Assembly (NCBI GenBank): GCA_964613725.1
Contig: CAZTJY010000067.1
Location: 1-22,420 of the forward strand
DNA from: Parapedobacter sp964613725
GTDB taxonomy: Bacteria > Bacteroidota > Bacteroidia > Sphingobacteriales > Sphingobacteriaceae
Direction: 5' to 3'
DNA: 22,420 nt
The position numbers and the translations under genes were made by a program. This document shows, in pieces, positions 7,643 to 16,107 of this stretch. The notes under the pieces were generated by a model, which did no database searches, was not told the DNA's origin, and was given only the letters and a program-made list of their open reading frames with translations. Positions within the stretch are counted from its first letter, which is position 1. Each line of letters starts with the position of its first letter.

Positions 7643-8809
7643 TCATTTTCCCCGAACAATCAATTGCGTCTTGGAACCGCGCTGTCTAATCTCAAAATCA
7701 AGCCCACTCTTACCCAACGATTTCAAAACGGCATCCAACCGTTTTGTGCGTTCAACCATCCCAAAAACGGAAGTTCCCGGCATAGTTCCTTCATACACCA
7801 CTTCGAGGTCATACCATCGGGCTACCTGTTCGATGGCCACTTCGGGCGGCACGTTATCAAAATAAAAATATCCTTCTTTCCACACCGTGTATGGTTCCAC
7901 GTTTACCTTGGAGATATTCAGCATTGCGCCCGAAACAACCGCCTGTTCTCCCGGGCGTAGTCTATTTACAGCGTTCGATGCATGGTTGATAAGCCGTATC
8001 GCTCCTTCCACCAAGGTGGTTTTTGTTTCGTCTTCGGCTGGATAAGCCGAAATATTGAATTCCGTGCCAAGTACTTCAACGGTTTGGCCGTGGCTGTTTA
8101 CCTTAAAAGGCTTGCTTTTATCTTCCGCGACAGCAAAGTAGGCCTCACCGGAAACCTCAACGACACGTTCCGATTCGTCAAACCGGCTAGGGTATTTCAA
8201 TTTAGAGGCTGCATTTAACCAAACTTCGGTTCCATCAGATAACGTGATTTGATAGGTGCCACCTCTCGGAGTAGTTAGTACATAGTAGTCAGTAGTTAGA
8301 TTTCCTTTCCCCGTTCCGGTAGGGTTATTTTGCCCTTGATTCTTTTTTCTTTTTTCAACTACATAAGAACCGTCTAAATAAGTGATTACATCACCAACGG
8401 TGATACCGGTTTGCGTCTCGCTTAAGTCAATCACCCGCCCATCAGCTAGGGTAAGTGTCGCTCGATGTCCTCCGGGAAGGACTTCTTCTGCTGCGAGTAT
8501 GGGATCAGTGCGTAGCTCCTGTTGATCACCCGAAAAGAAAAACCATATACCGCCCAGTACTGCTAAAACAACAGCAGCAGCATAGGGAAGCCACACCCGG
8601 AAACGATTGATATTTCTCCCCTGTAAGCGTTCTTGTATCCCTTGTTCAATATGGTTACGAAGTGTGCTTTGTTCCTCCGGAGTTAGCGCATCTTCACGGC
8701 CTTTCACATGGTCAAACGCATCGAAATAGGCATCCATAAAGTGTTGCTCTGCTTTGGTGGCAGAGCCCCGCAGTATCTTCTTGGCTAGCTTATGGAGTAT
8801 ATTTCCCAT
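7643..8809 (-). CDS. FecR-like anti-sigma factor
   Basis: This encodes 388 residues. The N-terminal part (1-70) is the cytoplasmic sigma-binding region; one membrane helix follows at about 72-93 (VWLPYAAAVVLAVLGGIWFF); the periplasmic FecR domain at about 177-275 has YVLTTPRGGTYQITLSDGTE and VWLNAASKLKYP; the C-terminal part (about 315-385) matches the DUF4974 region that contacts the STN domain of the receptor. In this family the protein holds the ECF sigma factor until the SusC partner signals substrate. It starts 82 bases after the sigma gene, and those bases have a short GGG/CCC hairpin only. Odd point: between the membrane-proximal region and the FecR domain lies a basic, low-complexity linker (KRKKNQGQNNPTGTGKGN) next to a stretch built from a short repeated DNA unit (8271-8299). 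Confidence 0.92.
   Translation of the reverse strand: MGNILHKLAKKILRGSATKAEQHFMDAYFDAFDHVKGREDALTPEEQSTLRNHIEQGIQERLQGRNINRFRVWLPYAAAVVLAVLGGIWFFFSGDQQELRTDPILAAEEVLPGGHRATLTLADGRVIDLSETQTGITVGDVITYLDGSYVVEKRKKNQGQNNPTGTGKGNLTTDYYVLTTPRGGTYQITLSDGTEVWLNAASKLKYPSRFDESERVVEVSGEAYFAVAEDKSKPFKVNSHGQTVEVLGTEFNISAYPAEDETKTTLVEGAIRLINHASNAVNRLRPGEQAVVSGAMLNISKVNVEPYTVWKEGYFYFDNVPPEVAIEQVARWYDLEVVYEGTMPGTSVFGMVERTKRLDAVLKSLGKSGLDFEIRQRGSKTQLIVRGK
8271..8299. repeat. Short direct repeat inside the anti-sigma gene
   Basis: GTAGTTAG occurs at 8271-8278 and again at 8292-8299, 21 bases apart, with a related GTAGTC between them. Seven codons separate the copies, so the frame is kept and the unit encodes part of LTTDYYVLTT just before the FecR domain. 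The low-complexity style resembles short intergenic repeats of this phylum; that resemblance is from memory. Confidence 0.4.
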
Positions 8810-8891
8810 ACGTTATTGCTCTCCGTTTAAAATGGTCTTTACGGATATTGTCTAGGAATGGGGTAAAACTCCCAAAAAAATGTTAACTTTT

Positions 8892-9464
8892 TTAATTCAG
8901 GAATACCAGCCCTAGGATTACGGTCTTTAAAAGTAACGCCCGAAGGCTGATACTCGCCGTGTTCAATTGGTTTTGAACGGTCTTTTGCGACACCTGGAGC
9001 TCCTCAGCGATTTCCTTGGTACTCCGTCCTTCGAAGTAATGCATTTCAAAGATCCGACGACGTTTGTGGGGTAGCGTATCCAACCAAGCAGCCAATAAAC
9101 GGCGTGTTTCCTGTTCACCGAATGGCCCATCAGCGGTAAATGGCGATATCAGCATTTGTTCAAAAGGTTCCACAAATGCTGGCAATGCTTTGCCTTTGGC
9201 GAGCAGTGTGTATATTTTATAGCGCACGGCCGTATGAAGGTAGGGTTCCAGCCTTTGGATAGCTTTATTACCCCGCTGTTCCCACAAGTCAACGAATACA
9301 TCCTGCACAATATCACTGCACTGTTCTTTGTCGGCTAACCGCCGGTAAGCTGTTTGGTATAGCGCATGCCAATGGCGTTCATAGATGCAGTTAAATGCTT
9401 CCTGATGCCCTTCTTTAAGAAAGGGAACCAATTCCTCATCCGTATGGTCCGCGTAGTTTACCAA
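8892..9464 (-). CDS. ECF-family RNA polymerase sigma-70 factor (Bacteroides expansion type)
   Basis: This encodes 190 residues. Sigma region 2 covers about 24-70 (AFNCIYERHWHALYQTAYRR, then CSDIVQDVFVDLWEQRGN) and region 4 about 128-178 (LPHKRRRIFEMHYFEGRSTK, then EIAEELQVSQKTVQNQLNTA, a helix-turn-helix). A hydrophobic tail follows (LLLKTVILGLVFLN). The start is a TTG at 9464: no in-frame ATG exists nearby, and the conserved DEELVPFLKEG motif begins at residue 9, leaving little room downstream. It directs RNA polymerase to its target promoters when FecR releases it; the likely targets are susC/D. Its own promoter lies immediately upstream (9482-9513), so the RNA leader would be only 10-15 bases. 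Confidence 0.92.
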   Translation of the reverse strand: MVNYADHTDEELVPFLKEGHQEAFNCIYERHWHALYQTAYRRLADKEQCSDIVQDVFVDLWEQRGNKAIQRLEPYLHTAVRYKIYTLLAKGKALPAFVEPFEQMLISPFTADGPFGEQETRRLLAAWLDTLPHKRRRIFEMHYFEGRSTKEIAEELQVSQKTVQNQLNTASISLRALLLKTVILGLVFLN

Positions 9465-9481
9465 TTGATGTAGTTGTTTGG

Positions 9482-9513
9482 CAAAGGTAGCGGATTACAC
9501 CAAAGAAAGCAAA
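9482..9513 (-). promoter_or_regulatory. Bacteroidota-type promoter of the sigma/anti-sigma operon
   Basis: On the minus strand a -33 TTTG (9513-9510) is followed by exactly 20 bases and TACCTTTG (9489-9482), a complete match to TTTG-N20-TAnnTTTG. The expected start of transcription is near 9476, just before the TTG start codon at 9464. It implies that the sigma/anti-sigma pair is made by the housekeeping sigma factor. Confidence 0.7.
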
Positions 9514-9518
9514 GCGAG

Positions 9519-9823
9519 CTACATTTCTACGTTGAGCCATAAGAACTGGATCACACTAAGGCATTTGTAGCAGCGAATGTGATGCCACTTTGCTAGTTTG
9601 TCATGTTTATTCTCAATTAGTCGTCTGGCATTCACACCAGGCTTCATCTCCCGAAGAATGGGTTTTTGGGTTTTAGACGGTTTGGCTACGACCACCCATT
9701 CGATTCCTACATGTTCTTTAACGGGTTCGCCACCGGATTGGAAATCACAAAATGGTTTTCCAAGATGCGCCTAATGAGCTGAAGCTCACCAAGAAAGTGA
9801 TTTAACAGTAGATGTAACCTCAT
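9519..9823 (-). pseudogene. Possible decayed reading frame, family unknown
   Basis: Two overlapping frames are open on the minus strand. One has an ATG at 9823 and stops at 9707 (38 residues, MRLHLLLNHFLGELQLIRRI and on). The other is open from 9770 to its stop at 9519, lacks a start except an internal ATG at 9647, and reads EHVGIEWVVVAKPSKTQKP, then KPGVNARRLIENKHDKLAKW. Joined by a frameshift they would make a small basic protein. I recognise no family, and short open frames arise by chance, so this is tentative. Confidence 0.2.
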
Positions 9824-9983
9824 AAGTTTAAAGTTTTTAAATGAATTTATAGGGTTATTCCGGGCAAGTTATCACCGGCTTTACCGTTAAATCGTCACTT
9901 CGCCCAAGAAAATAGTGTCACCTCCTACTTATCTTTATGGAATTTCAAAGGATGTAGCATCCCTTCACCAAAATGCGTCCAAG

Positions 9984-10002
9984 ACCGTGTGGTCTGCGCG
10001 GT
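9984..10002 (+). promoter_or_regulatory. Dyad upstream of the macroglobulin gene
   Basis: ACCGTG (9984-9989) can pair with CGCGGT (9997-10002), with one G-U pair, around a 7-base loop, and TTT follows. It could be a weak terminator, but no gene upstream on this strand needs one. It covers the place where the -33 box of the promoter at 10009-10016 should be, so a regulator binding site is at least as likely. Confidence 0.3.
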
Positions 10003-10008
10003 TTTAAT

Positions 10009-10016
10009 TAAGTTTG
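10009..10016 (+). promoter_or_regulatory. Candidate promoter (-7 box) of the macroglobulin gene
   Basis: TAAGTTTG is a full match to TAnnTTTG, and the surrounding 12 bases TAAGTTTGCGTA (10009-10020) are identical to those at the Gfo/Idh promoter. No TTTG is present at the -33 spacing; the dyad at 9984-10002 is there instead. The RNA leader would be about 30 bases. Confidence 0.45.
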
Positions 10017-10053
10017 CGTACGTACCATCGAGCGACATTAATTTTAAGACACC

Positions 10054-13000
10054 ATGATTCGAAATATTTTTTCCCTGTTACTGGTCTTTTCCCTTACGAC
10101 TGCCATGGCTCAAAAAAAACAACCCGCTGATAGCATCCACCACCAATGGCAGCAAATCGATTCCTTGATGGACAAAGGGTTGCCCCAATCGGCCACAAAA
10201 ATCGTCCGGGAAATCAAGACCACTGCACAACAGCGGCGCGACAACGCCAATACCATCAAGGCAACACTCTTTTTGATTGCCCAAGAGGCATTGACGGCGG
10301 AAAATGAGCCGACATTCGCCATTCAGCAAGCCGACTCAATGACCCGGGTTTCCGATGGGCCGGAGAAAGCGCTGTGGCAGAGCATCTCCGCCGAACTTTA
10401 CTGGCAATACTACCAGCGCAACCGCTGGGCCATACTAAACCGCACGCCCATCGTTGGTGAACCACCGGCCGACATCGCAACATGGGATGCCTCCTCATTG
10501 ATTGGCAAAGCCAGCGACCTATACCAAGCATCCATCCTCGACAGCGAATTGCTGAAAACCATACCTGTGGAGCGCTATGCGCCTCTGCTTATCGAAGGAG
10601 AAAATACGCGCCAACTGCGGCCCACATTGTATGATTTCCTTGCATTCCGAGCTATCGATTTTTTCCAGAATGATGAAAAAGATGTGATTAGACCAGCGTA
10701 CCAATTCCAGATTGACGGTACGCTCTGGTTTGAACCGGCTTCACGACTGGCCGAGGTAAAAGTGAATCCGGCAACACCGGAGGCGCTACACTTCCGCGCG
10801 CTACACGCTTACCAGCAGTTGCTGGGCTTTCACCTACATGACGACCAGCCTCAAGCACTCGTCGATGCGGACTTGCACCGCTTGCGCTTCGTGTACCAAT
10901 ATGCCACCCATCCCGAAAAGGATAGCCTTTACCGTGACGCCCTGCAAGCACTTGCAACACGCTACGCGGACAGCCCGGCAGGAGCACAAGCTGCCGCCGA
11001 ACTGTTGCAATTTGATTACAACCAATCGCTGGGCACGGGCTCCATAAACCTTCCAAAAATAAGCCAGCAAGCCGACACACTCATTGCCCGTTTTCCTGAT
11101 TCCGAAGGCGCCCGCAATGCGGAGCAACTGCGCCATACCCTCGCCAGCAAAACACTGAACGTGCAGACCGAAGTCGTGACGCTGCCGAGCGAAAACAGTA
11201 AAGTGCTGGTAACCTATAGAAACTTGGCAAATGCCTACCTGCGGATTTACCCATGGCCAAATTCGCTCACCAATCGGCGTCGCGAATGGAACGACACAGC
11301 GAAAGAGAAGATATTGGGTAGCACACCGATTTCATCTTGGAAGGCAGCGCTGCCGGGCAGCGAAGACATGCAAGAACACCGCACGGAAATCAAGGTAGAC
11401 CCATTGCCCCCCGGCCGCTACCTGCTCGTTGCCTCGGCAACGGCCGACTTCTCGTCGGATAGCACCATCCTGGCCGTGGCACCTATCCAGGTTTCTTCCC
11501 TGAGCTTAATCACCAACAACCTGGATAACCAGCATAGGTTATTTGCGTTGCACCGCAAATCGGGCATGCCCATCCGGGGAGCTAAAGTCACATTCCTCGA
11601 CGAGCGTTGGGATAACACGTTCAATGCTTACAGGTATGAAGTGGTTGGCAAAACAACCACAAATGAGGATGGAAAAGCCGATATCCGCATTGAAAAACGT
11701 CAGCAGAACATCCGCCGCATCATGCTTTCGGCGCATGGCGACACCCTTCGTACCGACGGGTATTTCGGATCGTATCGACGAGACGATGGCAACGAAAAAA
11801 AGGTAAATGTACATACGTTCTTGTTTACCGACCGGGCGATCTACCGACCGGGCCAAACCATATATTTCAAAGGGATTGTCGTTGAAAATGCTGCCGACGG
11901 AAAGACGAACCGTGTATTGGCCGACCACGCCTCTGTGGTAACCTTATTTGATGCCAACGGACAGAAAGTGAGTACCTCGGAGCTCACCACCAATACCTAT
12001 GGTTCGTTCTCAGGCAAATTTACGGCGCCCGCTAGCGGGCTCACCGGCCAAATGCATATTGGCACCGAGAACGGCAATGTGCATTTTGCCGTTGAAGAGT
12101 ATAAACGGCCCAAATTCGATGTCGCGTTCGATACCGTGAAAGCCAACATCGCTCTCAACGATGAAATCACCATCAAAGGGCGCGCTATCGCTTACGCCGG
12201 TAATAACATCGATGGTGCAGAAGTGAAATACCGTGTGGTCCGACATGCGCGGTTCCCTTATTTCTGGGCATTCTACCGTTGGGGCCAACCTCAATCGCCG
12301 CAAATGGAAATTGCCAACGGCACTGTGCAGACACAAGCCGACGGTACATTTGAAGTGACATTTACCACCATTCCCGATAAGCAGATCGACCCGCAAACGC
12401 TGCCGGTATTTACATACATGGTATATGCTGACGTGACCGATATCAATGGCGAGACGCAAAGCGGCAGCCAACCGGTGCGGGCGGGATACCGATCCCTGCA
12501 GCTATCCGCCTCCTTGGGGTCGCAACTTGATGCTAGCCAACAAAATCCATTGACCGTAACCACGCAGAATTTGAATGGCATCCCCACACCTTCCCGGGTT
12601 GACGTATCCATAGCGCCACTCACCTTCCCCGGTAAGTTGTACCGTCAGCGGATGTGGGAAAAGCCCGATCAGTATGCCATGAACGAACAGGAATTCAGAC
12701 GGCTTTTCCACGATGACGAATACGCCGATGAGTCCAATTACATGAATTGGGCCACCGGCGAGACGACTTGGTCGTACACCCTTCAAACCGGCGATCAGCA
12801 GACAGTAGCACTGCCAACCTCGGCTTGGGGGCCGGAAGGATGGCACGTCATCACACTCACTACCGCCGACCCGGCGGGCAATGCAATCACAGAGAAAATA
12901 TATGCTTATGCGGCCAAGCCGGCAACCGACGCGAAACCGCAACAACCCTTGCTGGCATTGGCCGATAAAACGTCGCTTGAACCGGGGGGCACATTGACCC

Positions 13001-16000
13001 TCACTGTAAAAACCGGTTACGACAGTACGTATGTATTGGAAACGAGCACCGACACCAAACCCGAATTCACCACTTTTTCCGAGCGCCGACGGATTAACCG
13101 CCCTATCGTGGAGGCCGACCGTGGAGGCCTCGGATTCGGCTGGATTTATGTACGCAACAACCGGGTGTACCAACATAACCTGCAAGTGGACGTGCCGTGG
13201 TCGAATCGCGACCTCCAACTGGAATGGGCAACCCATCGCGACAAACTGCAGCCTGGGGCTACTGAAGCGTGGCAACTCACCATCAAAGGGAACAAAAAAG
13301 AAGCCATTGCAGCAGAACTTTTGGCAGGGTTATACGATGCATCGTTGGATGCACTTAAACCCCATAGTTGGTATTGGGACCGGTTATCACCTAACCGTTG
13401 GCTAGGGCTCCACTGGGTAACTAGCCCGACGTTCGACACGGTTACCGGCGATATCTGGCTAAATAATATCAATGGGAAACGGCCTTCAGGGTACGAAAAA
13501 CGGTACGATCAATTGCTCAATTATCCGGCTCAAAGGGCCTTCTCTAATAAAACAATTATGATAAGGGGCGTCGCCGGAGCCGCCCCAGGGATAGCAGCAC
13601 GCGAAACGGCAGTTTTCCAAAGTACGGAGGCCCCGATGGAACGGCGGGATGCGGATAGGCTCGATGAAGCAGTGGTGGTTGGCTTTGGACAACAGGAAAA
13701 ACAGGCCGAAGCTGGCTCCGTGCCTGTCGATGAAACTGACCGTCCATCCGTCCCCATACGCACCAACTTACAGGAAACAGCATTTTTCTTCCCCCAATTG
13801 CAAACGGATGCCGAAGGTAACGTCACCTTTAAATTCACCATGCCCGAAGCACTTACCGAATGGAAACTAATGGCTTTTGCCCATACCACAGACTGGAAAA
13901 CAGGCTTCCTTGAAGGGAAGATCAAAACCCAGAAGGACCTGATGGTAATGCCCAACCTGCCCCGCTTCCTGCGCCAGGGCGACGGGATTCGCATCAGTGC
14001 AAAAGTGAGTAATATCAGCACGGAAGCCCTGCGCGGCACAGCCCACATTGAACTCTTGGACGCAACGAGCCTGCAACCGCTTGCTACCCTGAACAGTGGC
14101 CTGAAAGACCGGTCCTTCACGGTAGCCGAACAACAAAGCACCGATGTAGTTTGGACATTCGCAGTTCCCGACAGCCTCTTCAATGCCGTCGTAATACGGA
14201 TATCCGCCAAAGCGGGCAACTTCTCTGACGGCGAGGAGACCATCCTGCCTGTGGTCACCAATCGCATGCTGGTTACCGAAACCTTGCCCCTACCTATACG
14301 CGGAAACAGCTCCAAAACTTTTACGTTGGATAAGCTGGCGAACACCGCGAGCGATACCCGCGTAAACCATGCACTCACCGTGGAGTTTACGGGCAACCCT
14401 GTGTGGTATGCGGTACAGGCACTTCCATACCTTATGGAGTATCCATACGAGTGTGCGGAACAGATCTTCGGGCGGGTTTATGCAAACGCATTGGCGGCCC
14501 ACATTGTTGACCAAGCCCCGGGCGTAAAGGCCATCTTTGAACAATGGAAAAACATCGATACCACTGCCCTCCTTTCCAATCTGGAGAAAAACCAGGAGCT
14601 CAAATCGGCCCTTCTTGAAGAGACACCTTGGGTGATGGAGACAAAAAACGAGCGGGAGCAAAAACACCGGATTGCGAAATTGTTCGAAAGCCATAAGCTT
14701 GCGCAGGGTCTCCAGCAGAACCTAGCCAAGCTCGCCGAGATGCAGCTCAGCGACGGCAGCTTTCCATGGTTCCGGGGCATGACGAGCAACCGCTACATCA
14801 CCCAGTATATCGCTACGGGCATCGCCCGCCTGCAACAGCTCGGTGTTGAAGCGGCCAAGTCGGAAACCGCCAACGAAATACTTGAGAAGGCGGCGGGGTA
14901 CGTAGACCGCGAAGTAAAGGGCGACTACGATCGGCTGGTGACGAATGAAGCCGACCTCAGCAAACAGCACCTGAGTAACGCCCATGTGCACTACCTGTAT
15001 ATGCGCAGCCTCCTCCTGGATCTGTCGATACATCCGGATAACCGCATGGCTTACGACTATTTCCAAGGGCAGGCTGCTAAATTCTGGAATACCTTTAATC
15101 CGTACCTGAAAGGGCAATTGGCGTTGGCGCTACACCGGGCTGGCAAAACGGAACCGGCGGCGGCCATTATGGCTTCGCTGCGCGAAACCGCCGTGCACAA
15201 CGACGAACTGGGCATGTACTGGAAAACCATGCCGCACGGCTACTGGTGGTATGAAGCCCCCATTGAAGCCCAGGCCTTGCTCATCGAGGCGTTCGCCGAG
15301 GTGGCAGCTGATCAACATGCGGTGGACGATCTGAAGGTATGGCTCATTAAACAAAAGCAAACACAGCATTGGAACACAACCAAAGCGACCGCCGATGCCA
15401 TTTACGCCCTATTGCTGCAAGGAAGTGATTGGCTCGTGAACGAGCCGGAAGTGACCATTGCACTGGGCAACGATACCATCCGTTCTACCGAAATCGACAC
15501 CGAAGCGGGCACTGGTTATTTCAAAAAACGCTATGAAGGCGATGCGGTAACTGCCGACATGGGCAACATCTCCGTGAAGGTGGCCAAAGCGGAGGATGAG
15601 GGCGTGTCCTGGGGTGCGGTGTATTGGCAATACTTCGAGGACCTGGATAAAATTACCAGTGCCGAAACCCCACTAAGTTTACGCAAGCAGCTTTACATCC
15701 AACGGAATACCGACCGCGGCCCGGTATTGGAGGAAATCAGTGCCGACAACCCGCTACAGGTGGGCGATAAGGTAACCGTACGGATTGAATTGCGCGTAGA
15801 CCGCGACATGGAATTTGTACACCTCAAAGATATGCGGGCAGCCTGCTTCGAACCCATTAATGTATTGAGCGGTTACCGCTACCAAGGTGGACTGGGCTAT
15901 TACGAAAGTACCCGCGATGTGGCCACCAACTTCTTCTTCGATTACCTGCGCAAAGGCACCTACGTGTTTGAGTATCCGGTATTTGTGGCGCAAGCTGGCG

Positions 16001-16098
16001 ACTTCTCCAATGGTATCAGTACCATCCAGTGCCTATATGCGCCGGAGTTCAGCAGCCACAGCGAAGGGATTAGGGTACTAGTAGAAAAAAAACAATGA
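10054..16098 (+). CDS. Secreted alpha-2-macroglobulin-family protein with CxEQ thioester
   Basis: This encodes 2014 residues. A signal peptide (MIRNIFSLLLVFSLTTAMA, then Q) lacks a lipobox, so the product should be soluble in the periplasm or secreted, unlike the lipoprotein YfhM of E. coli. Residues 21 to about 370 are helical and repeat-like; macroglobulin (MG) domains follow, with the MG motif AIYRPGQTIYFKGIV near 593-608 and VEEYKRPKFDV near 678. A probable bait region spans about 1165-1237. The A2M domain begins near TNLQETAFFFPQLQTDAEGN (about 1238). The thioester motif is YPYECAEQ, with Cys1467 and Gln1470, inside an alpha/alpha thioester domain that ends before a C-terminal receptor-domain-like part (about 1900-2014). 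Family members trap attacking proteases by covalent bonding after bait cleavage. No pbpC partner lies beside it. A WYL regulator starts 9 bases after its stop. In the bait region LDEAVVVGFGQQEK resembles the SusC signature. Confidence 0.9.
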   Translation: MIRNIFSLLLVFSLTTAMAQKKQPADSIHHQWQQIDSLMDKGLPQSATKIVREIKTTAQQRRDNANTIKATLFLIAQEALTAENEPTFAIQQADSMTRVSDGPEKALWQSISAELYWQYYQRNRWAILNRTPIVGEPPADIATWDASSLIGKASDLYQASILDSELLKTIPVERYAPLLIEGENTRQLRPTLYDFLAFRAIDFFQNDEKDVIRPAYQFQIDGTLWFEPASRLAEVKVNPATPEALHFRALHAYQQLLGFHLHDDQPQALVDADLHRLRFVYQYATHPEKDSLYRDALQALATRYADSPAGAQAAAELLQFDYNQSLGTGSINLPKISQQADTLIARFPDSEGARNAEQLRHTLASKTLNVQTEVVTLPSENSKVLVTYRNLANAYLRIYPWPNSLTNRRREWNDTAKEKILGSTPISSWKAALPGSEDMQEHRTEIKVDPLPPGRYLLVASATADFSSDSTILAVAPIQVSSLSLITNNLDNQHRLFALHRKSGMPIRGAKVTFLDERWDNTFNAYRYEVVGKTTTNEDGKADIRIEKRQQNIRRIMLSAHGDTLRTDGYFGSYRRDDGNEKKVNVHTFLFTDRAIYRPGQTIYFKGIVVENAADGKTNRVLADHASVVTLFDANGQKVSTSELTTNTYGSFSGKFTAPASGLTGQMHIGTENGNVHFAVEEYKRPKFDVAFDTVKANIALNDEITIKGRAIAYAGNNIDGAEVKYRVVRHARFPYFWAFYRWGQPQSPQMEIANGTVQTQADGTFEVTFTTIPDKQIDPQTLPVFTYMVYADVTDINGETQSGSQPVRAGYRSLQLSASLGSQLDASQQNPLTVTTQNLNGIPTPSRVDVSIAPLTFPGKLYRQRMWEKPDQYAMNEQEFRRLFHDDEYADESNYMNWATGETTWSYTLQTGDQQTVALPTSAWGPEGWHVITLTTADPAGNAITEKIYAYAAKPATDAKPQQPLLALADKTSLEPGGTLTLTVKTGYDSTYVLETSTDTKPEFTTFSERRRINRPIVEADRGGLGFGWIYVRNNRVYQHNLQVDVPWSNRDLQLEWATHRDKLQPGATEAWQLTIKGNKKEAIAAELLAGLYDASLDALKPHSWYWDRLSPNRWLGLHWVTSPTFDTVTGDIWLNNINGKRPSGYEKRYDQLLNYPAQRAFSNKTIMIRGVAGAAPGIAARETAVFQSTEAPMERRDADRLDEAVVVGFGQQEKQAEAGSVPVDETDRPSVPIRTNLQETAFFFPQLQTDAEGNVTFKFTMPEALTEWKLMAFAHTTDWKTGFLEGKIKTQKDLMVMPNLPRFLRQGDGIRISAKVSNISTEALRGTAHIELLDATSLQPLATLNSGLKDRSFTVAEQQSTDVVWTFAVPDSLFNAVVIRISAKAGNFSDGEETILPVVTNRMLVTETLPLPIRGNSSKTFTLDKLANTASDTRVNHALTVEFTGNPVWYAVQALPYLMEYPYECAEQIFGRVYANALAAHIVDQAPGVKAIFEQWKNIDTTALLSNLEKNQELKSALLEETPWVMETKNEREQKHRIAKLFESHKLAQGLQQNLAKLAEMQLSDGSFPWFRGMTSNRYITQYIATGIARLQQLGVEAAKSETANEILEKAAGYVDREVKGDYDRLVTNEADLSKQHLSNAHVHYLYMRSLLLDLSIHPDNRMAYDYFQGQAAKFWNTFNPYLKGQLALALHRAGKTEPAAAIMASLRETAVHNDELGMYWKTMPHGYWWYEAPIEAQALLIEAFAEVAADQHAVDDLKVWLIKQKQTQHWNTTKATADAIYALLLQGSDWLVNEPEVTIALGNDTIRSTEIDTEAGTGYFKKRYEGDAVTADMGNISVKVAKAEDEGVSWGAVYWQYFEDLDKITSAETPLSLRKQLYIQRNTDRGPVLEEISADNPLQVGDKVTVRIELRVDRDMEFVHLKDMRAACFEPINVLSGYRYQGGLGYYESTRDVATNFFFDYLRKGTYVFEYPVFVAQAGDFSNGISTIQCLYAPEFSSHSEGIRVLVEKKQ

Positions 16099-16107
16099 TA
16101 TAAACGA

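Larger units (their letters stand above)
9465..10053. other. Divergent intergenic region between the sigma factor and macroglobulin genes
   Basis: These 589 bases separate two divergent transcription units. They hold the sigma-operon promoter (9482-9513), a stretch on the minus strand with two overlapping open frames that look like gene debris (9519-9823), a short dyad TGAGCT-GA-AGCTCA (9775-9788), and the macroglobulin promoter region (9984-10016). The stretch 9824-9983 is AT-rich with no feature I can support. Confidence 0.6.

Noticed and set aside
12502..13275. 257-codon open frame on the minus strand inside the macroglobulin gene
   Set aside because: Shadow of the coding strand; no domain and no promoter or start signal.
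13530..14396. 288-codon open frame on the minus strand inside the macroglobulin gene
   Set aside because: It is fully antisense to a well-supported gene, is rich in Ser, Val and Arg as expected of a shadow frame, and shows no domain.
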